From: Hypoxylon rubiginosum
Taxonomy: Eukaryota > Ascomycota > Sordariomycetes > Xylariales > Hypoxylaceae
Assembly (NCBI GenBank): GCA_902806565.1
Contig: CADCXA010000066.1
Span: forward strand, 1,488,001-1,552,000
DNA length: 64,000 nt
Reading direction: 5' to 3'
In this document: in pieces, positions 34,009 through 46,197 of the stretch
Position numbering within the stretch: position 1 is the first letter of the stretch
How the letters are laid out: the number at the start of each line of letters is the position of its first letter
Program-made: the position numbers and the translations under genes
The notes under the pieces: model-generated
Told to the model about the DNA's origin: nothing
Database searches by the model: none
Seen by the model: the letters and a program-made list of their open reading frames with translations, nothing else

Positions 34009-34572
34009 CTAAGCGGCGGCGCCGGAGGGGCAGGAGATCTGCCATGAGCCCCACTCCGAGGCGTCGGCGGGAAGCTCTTGGCACGACTGTACCGGGATGG
34101 AGCGGCGGCCGGTGCTGCAGTCCTCGCTAGTGTAGATGAAGACTATTTTCGGGTCAGCCACTTAGTCACCGTCATCTATGATTTACTTATCACCGATCGC
34201 CTTTCCCCCTTACATTAACCCCCCTCACCTCCGGGTGAGAGAAAAGAGGGGAGAGGTCAAATAAAGAAAAAAGAATAGTTAAGAGGGAAAAAAAATTGAC
34301 TTACAGCTGCATCCGTCGGCAGCGGGGGAGTTCATAACCTCGAGGTTCAGCGACTTCACGTCGGTGGGCACGTTGATGAAGGTCTTGCAGGTGTCGGCGT
34401 CGGACTCGTCGACGGTGTAGAAGCCGTAGTTCAGGTCCTTGCAGCCGGCGGCGCCGAAGACGCGGAACTGCGCCAGGCGGGCGCCGTCCCGGGGGAGGAC
34501 GGCGGCCAAGGTGGTGCTCGTGGCGGCGAGGAGGAGGCTGGCGGCCAAGGTGACGGTGCTGGTGAACTGCAT
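34009..34572 (-). CDS. Small secreted cysteine-containing protein
   Basis: A 133-residue protein with a clear signal peptide (FTSTVTLAASLLLAATSTTLA, cut near AAVLPR, which also leaves a possible Kex2-like PR site). Two exons: 34572-34305 and 34142-34009, with a 162-nt phase-1 intron (donor GTAAGT, acceptor AAATAG). Six cysteines in the mature part (AAGCKD, DTCKT, DGCS, EDCST, QSCQE, ISCPS) could form three disulfides. The second exon adds the last three of them, so reading through the donor would lose half the fold. No known domain was identified; it is effector-like in size and layout. Exact acceptor position is slightly uncertain. Confidence 0.75.
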
Positions 34573-34762
34573 TTTGGTATATATTGCTGGTGAGAGCTTG
34601 ACGAGAGATGTCGTGAGAGTAAGTCGAGGACGAGGTAAATGAGTGGGGAATGTTAAGACGTTAAGGTGTTAGTGGTGATTAAATGATCATGTGATGCTTT
34701 GGTGGTTTGGTGTGAAGACTGGAACAAAAGATTTGAGACTCTCATCGCAGTCGTTCGTCGTC

Positions 34763-34809
34763 TTTTATATAACAACTTGAGCTCTCTCTCTCCCTCCCCC
34801 TCCCTCCCA
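34763..34809 (-). promoter_or_regulatory. TATA-like box and CT tract upstream of the small secreted protein
   Basis: On the minus strand TATATAA lies about 190 bp upstream of the start codon. A CT/CCCT tract (34781-34809) lies just beyond it. A plausible core promoter. Confidence 0.4.
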
Positions 34810-36312
34810 TCGCACTGGTGACTGTTCCCCATGTCGGAACCGGCGGTTCGGATTCGGGCTTATCGAGAGGAACCACCTACGTAAACGTTGCTTCGCTCCG
34901 CAAGTCTGATCATTTTCGTTCGTCCCCGCTGATTTTTTTTTTCCTTTTCGTCAACAACAACAACACGATGTTTGGGTCCCCATATGACCACGCATTGCGG
35001 AGCGAGCGAGCGACGCAAGGAGGAGCGCTCGGTAGCAGCTTGGCACGACTGAGCCCCCTTTCTCCGTTGGACAAAAGCCACAACCCGGGCTAGGTAGGCT
35101 ATTAGCCTAGCTGAGGACGAAGCGACCAATCAACGGCGGCGGGGTTACCTGAAGATCTACCCGAACTGGGAACTGCCGTCTTATGTACATGGGGTTAGTG
35201 TGCATGCGAAGACTCCAGAGTAATAAATCGTTTAAATCACCACCTCAGGTAACCATAACCATAACCAAAACAAGATCTCGTGGGGTTGGGAAGGATGTTC
35301 GAGTAACGTGTAACCTGGGACACCTTTACGAGGAGATCGTCCGGTCAGCATCAGCATCCAGCATCTTCACTGGCTCCTCTAAAAATGGAAATGCCGGGGT
35401 CCCCCCCTTCTCGTATGCCCTCACCTCAGCACCAAACAGCCGTAATGCCAGGGTTGATGCCTGTTTATTGAGTGGACGTCGCTCCCGTGCACGGCAGCGT
35501 AGACGCCGGTCTTCCTTCTAGAAGACTGAAGAGAAGTAAAGAAATCTCCGATTGGATTCTCTTATATTCTTGTCCAACCGGAAACCCGTCGCCGCGTCAG
35601 CCATCTTCCCCAAGAACCGGCACCTGAGGCTGGGCTTGCAATCTAGAGTGGGAACAGATGTAACCACGCCACGGCATTGGATTCAGATTCCTGGGACCCT
35701 GTCTATGCTATGTATGTATGTACTTCCTCGGTTCTAAAATATGAGATTCCTTGCGAATCAAAATTAGAAAATGAAGATTGGCTATGGGCATTAGCCTACT
35801 AGCTACCAAAACACCGACATTCGGGACGACGGTGATCATGTCTTCATATCTAATACCGACGTTGCCTGTCGCAGCATGATACCTGAATAGTCGCAATGAG
35901 ACCTTGGGGTTAGGAGTCGTGTTCAGTCGTGTTATCGAATTCTCGTATCGACCATCAGCTGCGTGTTGGATGGCCCGAGTTGCTAATGACCAGTCATATC
36001 TCTCTACCCAAGCAAAAAGCAGCGGTATCACAGGATCTCGTTTGGGTTTGGAACGGTGCGTATTTGCCACTATATCCGATGATGGAACGAAGTGGATTTC
36101 CGATGGTCATTCAACTTACGAGAAAACAATTTCAACGAGTGGCACGACTGTGTAACGACCGGAGAAATGCAAAGGGGGTATTGTATTTTAGAAACCATGT
36201 AGGTACCTAGGGTATCATTGCAAAATCAACACTATCAACAGTTATTCGTCACTTTAGATGTCCCGTTGCCCATTTATTCCTACTTTCGCTCCTCACCATT
36301 CCCTTCTTCTTC
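34810..36312. other. Intergenic, no gene recognised
   Basis: 1.5 kb between two minus-strand genes. ORFs of 80-120 codons occur on both strands but none has recognisable features. Confidence 0.5.
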
Positions 36313-37071
36313 CTAGCATGGAGGCGTGGTATCATTACTGACGCCCGGGGTACTCCATTTCTTCTCCCTCTCCAAGAGCTCTTGATTCTCCCTCTTGAGC
36401 TTCTCTACCACAACGAACATGGCCCCGAGCTTGGCCTTGCCGTCCTTGATCTCGCCGTGCTGCAGGTCGACTAGTCTTTGGTAGTTTTCCGCCTGCCGGG
36501 CGATCACGCTCGAGGCATCGCGTTCGTACTCGAGCCTCTTGTTCGCGTGGCCTAGCTCCAAGCGCAGATCTTTGGCCTCCCTCTCTGTCTTCGACCGGTC
36601 TGCGTGCGCCTTACTGCAGTCCATGCATGGTACGGGAGGGCGATCATGGTGCTCGTCAGCCTCTATCTCGGTCCACTCACAGAACCTATCCCAGGCGAGC
36701 CGTGTTATCTCGGCAGTATCCTGCTGCCTCTTGGTCTCGTCCTCCCTCTGCGTTTCGCTTTTCTCCAGGGCACTAGCGATATCCCGTTTCTGGCGGAGCA
36801 GTTTCCCTATCAACTTGGCTGCCCTTTCGCGGGTTCGTTCTAGTGTCTCGTTCAAATCTCGAATTTCTTGCTTCGAGGCCTCGAGTCGGTTCCCCAAGTC
36901 GGCAATGATCTCGGCACTAGTCGTTCCATGCCATGAAGACGACTCAGCAGTACTGGGACGTTGGCAGAGAGTGGCAGGTGGCCAACGGCGGACGGATATA
37001 TCGTCGAACGACCTAACATTGTGCAATGGCCGAGAGCAGTCGTCAGGCGAATGTGAAAAGTCGGGAATCAT
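36313..37071 (-). CDS. Coiled-coil protein, hypothetical
   Basis: A single ORF of 252 codons. After a roughly 50-residue disordered head, residues about 52-115 (LGNRLEASKQEIRDLNETLE, LIGKLLRQKRDIASALEKSE) and about 160-240 (ELGHANKRLEYERDASSVIA, VVEKLKRENQELLEREKKW) form strong heptad patterns. They are separated by a segment with a CxxC pair (PVPCMDCSKAHAD) that might bind metal or form a disulfide. No signal peptide or membrane helix. Function unknown. The good codon usage and long heptads support a real gene. Confidence 0.65.
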   Translation of the reverse strand: MIPDFSHSPDDCSRPLHNVRSFDDISVRRWPPATLCQRPSTAESSSWHGTTSAEIIADLGNRLEASKQEIRDLNETLERTRERAAKLIGKLLRQKRDIASALEKSETQREDETKRQQDTAEITRLAWDRFCEWTEIEADEHHDRPPVPCMDCSKAHADRSKTEREAKDLRLELGHANKRLEYERDASSVIARQAENYQRLVDLQHGEIKDGKAKLGAMFVVVEKLKRENQELLEREKKWSTPGVSNDTTPPC

Positions 37072-38534
37072 GTTGTTAGATTCGTGAAAAGGGAAGTGTT
37101 TTGGTAGTTGTTCTGATAGTTGTCTGGGTGATAATTATTTGGATGATGGTTGTCTGGATGTGTTGTTCGAATATGTAGTTGTTTGGATTTGTAGTTGGGA
37201 GGGTAGTCGGCTGGATAGTTCTGGCGAGGTTAGGAAAGGGAAGTAGGTGCTTACGGTTTTATAGTCAACGCCTTTCTCTGTCCGAGAACGACCTCTGCCG
37301 CGCTTTTCTCTCTCTCTGAGGTGCGCGAACTCAAAACGCCCCCAGCTCCTATCTTGATCTTAAGGTTTTTGGTTACTATTACCGTAGAAGATAGGTAAAG
37401 AGCCATTAAGTTAGGAGGTAGCCCCGAAATTAGTTCGTCTCTCCCCCGCCCGACATCTTTTGAGGCTGTCGTTAATTTGAGTTTAAGGGAAGAGTCGCCG
37501 CGGTCGTCTGATACAACTCGACTCCGGCAAACCTTCTGCCAAGATCACGGCCAACACATGAAAGTTCAAGAACACCGGTCTCGGCCTCCCGTATAGAATA
37601 TCTCTCTCGGCAACTGTCTAACATATACCTGACACGGACAGTTTACAAGCTCCGTAGCGCATACCCAAACCACCAAACATAGCTATGTTTCGCCGTCAAT
37701 GCTTGGGGCTTAGTTAGGTCTGATGTCTAAGTAAGCTTGAAGAGTGGAAACTCACATCGGAGTGCGCAATAGCTGTGACCTAGTATGCAAGAGCGCATGC
37801 AAGAGATATTAGGGAAGCTTCCAAGCAAAACATCTGTTGGAGCTGTGTCCCGAACGCAAGCCGGCGGCCCCAAGCTTCAAATATACCTATTAAAGCGTAT
37901 CAAGTGGTTTTAGAAGATCGTGATAGACCTGAAACCACGAGGTTCCCCTTTCTCACTCATCCGTCGTTTTTAGTTACCGAACTACATGTCACGAGGCCAA
38001 CCATACGATAGGAAAACAACTATGTTATTACGCGGAGAGCTACGAACATAAGGGGTTACGAAGCTCCGGATATGTACGAGAAGCCGAGACAAAGGGGCCC
38101 ATCTCCTATGCTATCCCCTCTCCCGTACTAACAGACCTGTAACCCTATCCAAGTGATAGGGGTAACCAATAAACTTGTACCCCTACACGAGTGATAAACA
38201 GACCGGTTTTCAGGAAAAAGGGGTATGATTGCTGAATTCCAAATCTATATATACCTAGGTACCTTATACCAGAGCTAGGGCAGATCATTCGCCCGCCGGT
38301 CCTCATCCGGCGTCGCATAGTGCTCCTAGTTAACCACTCTGAGATCGACCCATATCAACGGAACAGAAAACATTGTCACGCCAAACTTTTCTTGGTTCCT
38401 TAACTATCCGAACACCCTTAACATGGGCGCCCTCAATGGTGCGCAACATATCCCATAGCGATCTCCACGAGGCGAAAATGGGCCTGCCGACATTACCATG
38501 GTCATGGATCGCAAAACTTGCGTGCCGGTATATA
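37072..38534. other. Intergenic, no gene recognised
   Basis: Upstream of the coiled-coil gene. The first 130 bases contain imperfect repeats of a GGATG/TTGT-rich unit. One TACCTAGGTA lies at 38252-38261. A 76-codon ORF at 38330-38560 overlaps the 3' end of the ceramide synthase gene and is probably spurious. Confidence 0.55.
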
Positions 38535-40358
38535 TCAGTCCACCTGCTTCTCGCAGCCAATGCGACCTAGCAACTCCTTACGATCACTGTGGCCGGGCAA
38601 ACTGACACCAGAAGAACTTGCTCCCCTCTTAACGCCTGTCCGGCGCTCCCATCCCTTTAGATCAATCGACTCGACACCAACCTCCTCTTCTAGGGGTTGG
38701 GCCTCCTCATATTCGAATTCTTCTTCCTCTTCCTCCTCCTCCATCCCTTCGTCATCGCTCCTCGTATCATCGGCGCCGTCTCCCCTAATCACGCGAGCCG
38801 CAACCTTGATGATCATGCAGAACCAGAATATCGTAATAACTTGGAGACCAAGTAAGCAGTAGAGGAAGCACCACCGCACATTCGAGGTCCAACAGACTGT
38901 TCCCTCGGGATCGCTGAATGGTTCAAGCCAGTGACCCCATCCATCAGGGACGGGAAAAGGCCCCGTCAGGTTCGAACTGGGGCCCTGATAGCAGCTATCA
39001 GAGATTTCAATGGGCAAATCTCTGTAGATACTGTAGCACGTCATGAGGTAAAACACATGCCGAGCTATGAACCACGAAACCATGAAAACGACGAACATGG
39101 CATCGCACAGCCTTGAAAAGCCTAGGTACTTGAGGCATTTGGCCAGCTACTCGAACAATTAGTTGAAAGCAAAGTGGGTTGACATAGGGGCAACTCTAGC
39201 TCACCGGTAGAAACAAGTCAACCACATCCATGAGAACCAGAATCAGGTTGCCTACCCGGTCCTGATGGTAGAAGTACGACGCCGAAATGAGTGTGATCGT
39301 AATGAAATGGTGAGTGAGCATTTGATAATGGTCCTTACGGCGTTCCTCAATATGGATGACGAGGACCTGCTGCACCCAGAAAGCCCATTGCGCTAGTAGA
39401 TACGCCTTCATGATGCCGCCGAGCTCTCTAATTGGCCAACCAGTCCATAGCTCTCTCAAGTTTAGATAGTAAGACGAGTTGACGTATAAGTACTATTCTA
39501 TAGTCAGTATAATGGGCTAATAAAAGGTACCTAGGTAGTTTAGGTAGCTCTACTGGCGCATGGCTCGTCGAAAAGTCGAATACAATGCAGTCAGGGGGAT
39601 TCCATACCAAACCAAGAGTCCAGAAAACACAGTAATAGATTAGCATCCAAGCTTGCTCCGAGAATCTAGTGATCTCTTTTCTTTTGGAGATTCCCCATTG
39701 CCTAGCTAATGGAGCCAGTACGTGTTCCATCGTGCCGGCACGCAATCCAGTGAAGAGGATTACGCAGAACGAGATAAAATAATAATCATTTGGCCCAATT
39801 GCATATTTCTCCGTGGCCGGATCGTAGTACGAGAGCGTGAAAAATTTGGACGTGTGAGGGCGCGCTTTCGGTATGAACATATGAGCAAGGAAGATCAAAG
39901 CGATGAGGTTGAACGAGAGGCCTAAGAAAATGGAAAGTATTAGCGGCAGCTCAGAATTGTATAGGACGTTGGAGGAGCTAGGTAGCTAGCAATGTGGTGC
40001 TGCTGTCGTGGAACAGACCACTCAAGCAAGATCTAGACAGCTCGTAATAGGGGTTTGACTTAAAAAAAAATAGTCAATTGGACGTGGACGATAGCAAAGA
40101 CATACCCGTTTGATTATCGAGAAACCAGCGGGCCAAGTTCCTCATGGGACCATCGCCTTTCCTCTTCACTCTCCTGATCAGGACTTTATTGTTACTTGTC
40201 TGCATGTACAAGGGACCGTTCATTGAGCTTTTGCGCGATTGTAGCGAGGGTCGTCCCCGAGGGGTTCTGACTTTCTCGGCTTGGGGCTCCATGGTAGTAG
40301 GTGATCTTGGTACATCACCAAGATCTACGGTGCTGGCATTGGCTCTGGAGTCGCCCAT
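38535..40358 (-). CDS. Ceramide synthase (LAG1/TLC domain)
   Basis: An ER multi-pass acyl-CoA-dependent ceramide synthase that N-acylates sphingoid bases. Four exons: 40358-40106, 39921-39608, 39492-39205 and 39146-38535 give 488 residues. The N-terminal 85 residues are cytosolic and phospho-site rich. The Lag1/TLC domain follows with about six to eight membrane helices (FNLIALIFLAHMF, YYFISFCVILFTGL, WMLIYYCVFWTLGL, FVVFMVSWFIARHVFYLM, WCFLYCLLGLQVITIFWFCM). The catalytic histidine pair is in QMLTHHFITITLIS (H250-H251), with the Lag1-motif aspartates in LVLMDVVDLFLP. The tail is very acidic (a run of glutamates around DDEGMEEEEEEEE). Intron 2 (39493-39607) contains a TACCTAGGTA palindrome. 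Fungi usually carry two or three paralogues; which one this is cannot be told. Confidence 0.94.
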
Positions 40359-42523
40359 ATTCGGGTCGAAAGGTGAATTTCGGGCTTGATCACGACGTTT
40401 CCAGGGCGTCTAGCTGCGAATTGGCTCCGAATTGACTGTGGATATGTCGACAAGTCGCGGTGAATCGGTGGGGGAGGACTGTCGCAAAAATTCGGGATAC
40501 ACAATAACGAATGCTTCGCTGCTCAATACCTTAGGGTAGGTAACTTGAGCGACCCGATAGTAACAGATGTTTCAGCTCTAGAGCAGGAAAAATAGAATAG
40601 GCGAAAATACACAAATTAGCACCGCCTTTTTTCAGAAGAACGAATGTGTCCAACAAATCCCCAAGCGGAATATGGGGGGGGACATTGACTTCAGGACCAC
40701 CAGGACAGAACAAGTTGAACTGGAGCGAAGTGTTTTGAAGGTGCTGAAGGTGCTGAGCTGGAGGTGGGCGCTCGGCCGCAAGTTTTTGATAGCACCAGGG
40801 TTCGATTAGTTCGATTAGGTCAATTAGACGACCTGAGAGGACAGAGCGGTCAGAGCGGTGAACGGGGAAAAGGGAGGGGTGGTGGAGTTGTCTGGCAGTT
40901 GAGCTAGGTACTTACCCAATAGGGCAGGGCTCTTCTCCAATAGGGGGTAAGGTTTTTTTTTCTCTAATAGGGGACGGTGGGGCGTATCAATTTAGTTATT
41001 AGTTGATTTAGTTGATGTGATTCAATGATCAGTGAATCAGTGATCGAAATAGGGGGACCCCTCCAACTTTTCTCTCTTAATTCTTGTCTATGCCAGCATG
41101 TGCCTGCATATACAGGATCACTCATAACCTCATATTTAGCTAGTTGGGAGTAGATCAGCGATCGATATGCATGGCTACTTACATGTCTACCATAACTTAC
41201 CGATGATGGTAGTATTCGACTTTGAACTCTGATTTTTTTTTGTTGAGATCCTTCCATCGGCTGAAAGCTTTGAAGTTGCCTTAGCTGCTTGGTTTCTATC
41301 AATCTTGAAACGACAGAAACTCAGGTATAAGGAAGAGCTCTTCATATACCTTCCTATGTCTCTAATAGACAACTTCCCTACAGTTGTGAATAGAGCATTG
41401 GAGAGTTTGAACATTGTGTCTCGCTTCGTTTCACTACCTTACCAGGTACCTACCTATAGGTATGAATATGTACCTATAAAGGTATCATGCCAGCTTCCTA
41501 CCTCTTTTCAATGTTACCCGCCAAGCTGTTGCTCAACAGCTGTGGGCATTGGCAATCTTATTAAGTCAAACCAATAGGAGTAAACTTGATCCCAGACCGG
41601 GAAGCATTGCTGCTGCATATGTCGCTTTTTATCACTTCATCCACTCCAGAGATCCTAGCGAATAGGCCTTGACAAATTTTGCACATGGAACCACCTATCC
41701 TGACGCTCTCGTGGTCCGACGCTTATTCTTCGATGGCTCCTGGGCGAGCGGGGAAATCCACGCAAGGCGCTGCAAGCCTCGGGATGCCATAGTATTTATG
41801 TCTGGTGTGATTTCTCCTAAACTCCAAGTGTAGGATCTGGTTGAAGGTCGGTTGAATCTCATTATTTTGAACGAAATCTAAGTCTAAAAGCCGAGTTGGT
41901 TTTGGTATATCGAATTTATCGGAATTTATCAAAGTTTCCCAGTCATAGGAACACTCAAGAAATTAACAAACAGTCAATGAGCAAACTATTCATGCGATTA
42001 TCGCTTTTCCTTCCGGTGTAGGAATCTGTCCGAATAAACAATTCTATGGAGTAAAGGATTCAGCATGAGGAGGTCAAATGCAGGTCTAGAACTTCCTTCA
42101 GCCAGCCACCCCACACTCTTCGCCTAAAGTTTCAAATCTGAAATCTGGGAAACGAAACAAAGCCACCTGTGGCTAAAACTAATATTGACTCGTACACCAA
42201 TCACGTCAACTTGAAAAATGACTAAGCAGTAAGCTTGGCAACTCTGTCCAATTCGCCTTGTCGATAGGCCCAGAAGTGCTGAGAAAGAGCCTTGACCCAC
42301 TTACTTTCGCATCTCTGTCAATCGATGACCGCAGCAGCCTAAAAGCCTAGGAGCATCTGACATTTACGCCCCGCGATTCGCCGCAGACCCTTCTATTCTT
42401 TTACCTCAGCCTCCCTTGTCTTATTCTTCGGAACCTAAACTCCATCTTTTCCATCAATACCCTAAAGACGGACTAGAAGATCATTACTTCTTTCTTTCTT
42501 CATTGTCGAGAAACGCGAAAACG
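40359..42523. other. Intergenic between divergent genes
   Basis: 2.2 kb holding the promoters of ceramide synthase (left) and the Bax-inhibitor-1 gene (right, with CT-rich leader at 42390-42520). Short ORFs look random. Confidence 0.6.
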
Positions 42524-43457
42524 ATGGCGGCCAACACGAAATACACGCCCGCGCCGACGCAGGATCCGGACGCCGGCACCTGGTCGCAAGCGCCTCCCTC
42601 GTACCAGGCTACTACCGAACCCGCCAGCGGCAACAATACGTCGTCGGACGACATCTTCGGCGACGGCGCGCCGCGCAGCAGCGAGGACAACATCCCCGAC
42701 GACTTCAAGTTCGGCGGGTCCGTGGCCGAGGCCACCGTCGACATCCGCAACCAGTTCATCCGCAAGGTGTACACGATCCTGACGGCCCAGCTGCTCGCCA
42801 CCGCCGCCGTCTCGGGCCTCAGCTTCTGGAGCCAGGGCTACAAGACGTGGATCCAGTCCCATTCCGCCCTCGTCTGGGTTTCGGTACGTTTTTTGTTCTT
42901 CCCCCTCCCTCCGAAACGATGGTGAATAATAAGAGAGAGACTAACGTGAATATTCTTACTAACAGCTCGTCGGCTCCATCGTCTTCATGCTCCTCACGTA
43001 CTGGAAGCGCAAGTCGTACCCGACGAACCTACTCTTCCTGTCCGGGTTCACGCTCCTCGAGGCCTACACCATCAGCGTCATCGTATCCTTCTACGACACC
43101 CGCATCGTCCTCAACGCCGTCCTCCTCACCGGAGGCATCTTCGTCTTCCTCACCCTCTTCGCCTGCCAGACCAAGTACGACTTCACCTCCTGGATGCCCT
43201 ACCTCTTCGGCGCCCTCTGGGGCCTCCTCCTCTTCGGCTTCATGGCCGCCTTCCTCCCCTACAGCAGCACCGGCGAGCTCGTCTACGGCGGCCTCGCCGC
43301 CCTCATCTTCTCCGGCTACATCCTCGTCGACACCCAGCTCGTCCTCCGCAAGCACCACGTCGAGGAGGAGATCGCCGCCGCCATCAGCTTGTACCTGGAT
43401 ATCATCAACCTGTTCTTGGCCATTCTGCGCATCCTGAACAGCCAGAGCAACAACTAG
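42524..43457 (+). CDS. Bax inhibitor-1 / TMBIM family membrane protein
   Basis: A seven-helix membrane protein of the BI-1/LFG (TMBIM) family, linked to calcium leak and stress survival at ER, vacuole or Golgi membranes. Exons 42524-42883 and 42966-43457 with an 82-nt phase-0 intron (GTACGT, TTACTAACAG) give 283 residues. The first 80 residues are a disordered Pro/Ser/Thr/Asp-rich cytosolic tail, followed by FIRKVYTILTAQLLATAAVS, the canonical family entry. Helices continue through GSIVFMLLTYW, LLFLSGFTLLEAYTISVIVS, AVLLTGGIFVFLTLFACQT, YLFGALWGLLLFGFMAAF and YGGLAALIFSGYILVDTQLV. The end, EEIAAAISLYLDIINLFLAI, holds the conserved aspartate. An in-frame ATG at 42416 exists, but the start at 42524 follows a leader-like region and gives the usual N-terminus. 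Confidence 0.94.
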
Positions 43458-44527
43458 GCTGCGCGTAGTAAGGTGGATAGAAAGCGGTATCAGCTTCGGG
43501 ATGGGTCGGCGCGGGGTGTGTGATTCTGATTTTGGATTATGGGTTTACTCTACGGGGAAAAGGTTAGTTCTTTTGCGAAATACGCGACATCCTTAATATG
43601 TCTTTGTAGGACTCGTGTACTGTTTTTCCTTTCCTTGCGTCGTTGTATGAATTCAGCAGATGGTGTCATACGAAGGAAAACCTCTTGTCCCTACTTGTCG
43701 AAAGGTCGTTATGTTAGCTATTGAAATCCATAGAAAGGAGCTCTCTGCCCATTAGTGAAATCAAGTCTCTTCGGATCGCATGAATATTCTACAATTTGAA
43801 TGTATGAACCGATTTCGTCTATCAATTACAACTCCATAGCTAGAGCCTGAGTAAACTGAGCCGAGGTAGATAATCTCATTTTGGTGAACCCATGTTTACC
43901 TATCCTTAAATACATAGACATAATTGAAATTTCCACTTCGTTAAGCCCGTATCATCTTCACCAAGTCGAATATTCGAAAACAAATCACAAGATATATTAG
44001 TAGCAATAGACATCAATGAAAATTCGTATTGATATCTGCATTAGAAGGCACTAATACTGGGGTGAAAAGGGGGCGTGAAAGTAGAAAAAAGACCGTGCAG
44101 TTGGCAAGGAGTAAAAAGGGGACATCAGCTCTCGCAAAAGTACAAACATAGGTGGTTGTCTCCTCTACCGCCTTACACTTCCTCGCAGGACCACGGGTCG
44201 ACTTATATGAAAAATTGGGAGACGAGCATGCTCTTTCCACCGTACCATATCCCATTTCTTTTTCCGAAAATTGGGCATGCAATAAGGATAGGGGATATCA
44301 ACTACGCCCGACATTTTTATTCCTGACAAGTTCACCAAGTCCTATGCGACTCGAGCATCGCATTGCAACCGTAAGTTTTGCCGGACTTTTCGTATAGCGT
44401 ATCATCTCAAATAGCCTTGGGAATAAGAGACTTGGGGATATCAAACACCCAACGCCGCAATTCATACTGCTCTCTGGCCGCCGGGATACCAGATATGGGA
44501 GACTGAAACGACGTCGCGCTACGCCAC
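43458..44527. other. Intergenic between convergent genes
   Basis: 3' flanks of the Bax-inhibitor-1 and septin genes. No gene recognised. Confidence 0.6.
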
Positions 44528-46197
44528 TTAGTTGCCATCGTGGTCGCCGTTCGCCTCGGGCGGGCCTGCGGCAGCAGCAGCTTCTCGGGCCATTCTCGCC
44601 TCGATCTCGCGAAGCTGGGACTCGCGAGCCAAGAGCTCCTGTCGCTTCTCGTTGATCTCGCGCTGGACCTTGACTTCGATCTCGCGGAGCTTCTCCTCTT
44701 CTCGGCGCAGTTGCTCCTCCTTTAGACGGACGGACTGAGATGCCAGGTCTTCGGGGTTCATAGATGAATCACTAGAAAATGGTTAGAACAAATGCAACGT
44801 CACGAGGGGGTTCCATGGGGATAACATACACTCCAGCACCACCCTCAACGCTCTTACTAAGCTTCTCGGTACGGTAGTTCTCGTACAGGAAATCATGGGT
44901 GATTTCCTTCAGATCGGCCAAATGGCTGTGGAGTAGAGCTGATCGAATGGCAAGGAAGTCGGAGTGGCGAGGGTTGTCAACCTCAACAACACCCCAAGGA
45001 TATTGTCGAGCTCGGACTTTACGACCGCCAATCTCGATAACATCCTCGGAACCGACTATGGCAAAGGGCATGAGGCCTCTGAGTTCGGCATTCTCTTCAA
45101 CGGTATCCTCGTCATCCTCCTCGATATCGTAGGGGAAGTTGTAGACGGGAATACGGTAGTGCTCAATATCCTCCATAACGAGCTTCTTTGACTCAGCAAG
45201 CTCGGCGGGGGTCAGCGAATCGGCTCGGCCAATGACGGGAATAACGTTGACACGGGGTGCAAGGCGCTTCATCAGTTCGATGTCGAGTTCACGGAGACTG
45301 GCCAGTCTGTTAGCGGGGTATTATAATAGTTAAGCACAAGGCAACACGCACCCATGACCAGTAGGGGTAATGAAGTACAGCATGGCGTGTACTCGATTGT
45401 CCCTGAATCTGGGGTTTCGCTTGATACGCGACTCCTCGGCCAAGATGTCGTCATATTGTCTCTCGAGATACCCAACAATCTCCGAGAAGCTGTGAAGTTA
45501 AAACATTAGCAGCCATATAGCCAGTATCGTCCTAAAGTATTTAATCGTACCTAGCCTCGTTGTCGATCTGGTCACCGAAGCCCGGGGTGTCGACGATGGT
45601 CAAGGAGATGCGAGTCCCCTCCTCGTCCAATTCGAGCTCTAGAAAAGGGGAGAATCAGAAGGTATTCTTTGTTTTGCAGGTAGTCGGTGTACTAACCAAC
45701 GGTGATAGGCTTGATCTTGACACCATCCTCGACGTGAGCAATGGTAGCATCGTCGGAATCCTTGTGGGTCAAGACGCTCTTGCTGCAGAGAGTGTTTACG
45801 AAGGTCGTTCTTCCTACAAAGTGCAGTAGAGGTTAGCATCTCGAGTGTATGTAGCAATAGCCGGGCGTCCGGTGCCGTGAGAAGGTTGGCTCGTCGGACG
45901 CGTCGAAATGTTGGGAGGGAGAATGTACCTGTTCCTGAAGCACCGCAGACCATCAGGCAGAACTGAATCCCCTTCTTCACGTTCTTCTTTCGGCGCATCA
46001 TCTTCTGTGAACGCATCATAATGAATTAGTACGTGACCACACCAAGACGGACGAGGTATGCAACAGAGGGTGATTAGGGGGTGTGGAATTAGAATAGGGA
46101 TGCGGACGACAAGACAGAAAGGTATAAATTAGGGATATGAAGCACATGGACCGAAACTGAAGCGTGATAAGGGGATGCTCACCGCTGGGGCCGACAT
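44528..46197 (-). CDS. cdc11: Septin, Cdc11/AspA type
   Basis: A filament-forming GTPase of the septin cytoskeleton (septation, hyphal branching). Seven exons: 46197-46183 (15 nt), 46004-45929, 45813-45697, 45638-45551, 45489-45352, 45297-44830 and 44771-44528 give 381 residues. The short polybasic region RRKKNVKKG precedes the domain. The G1 loop is GASGTGRTT with R in place of the usual lysine, as in the Cdc11 group. G3 is VDTPGFGD and G4 is in the VIGRADSLTP block. The septin unique element includes RARQYPWGVVEV and ISHL-like LHSHLADLKEITHDFLYENY. The C-terminal 75 residues form a coiled coil (RLKEEQLRREEEKLREIE). The phrases RNPRFRDNRVH, PTGHGLRELDIE and IPVYNFPYD point to Cdc11/AspA over Cdc3, Cdc10 or Cdc12. 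Confidence 0.94.

Noticed and set aside
42847..43437. 196-codon Ser/Pro-rich ORF
   Set aside because: Out-of-frame reading of the Bax-inhibitor exon 2 with biased third positions.
44528..46197. Cdc3-type septin
   Set aside because: First considered, but the G1 loop GASGTGRTT, RNPRFRDNRVH and YNFPYD phrases match the Cdc11/AspA group better.
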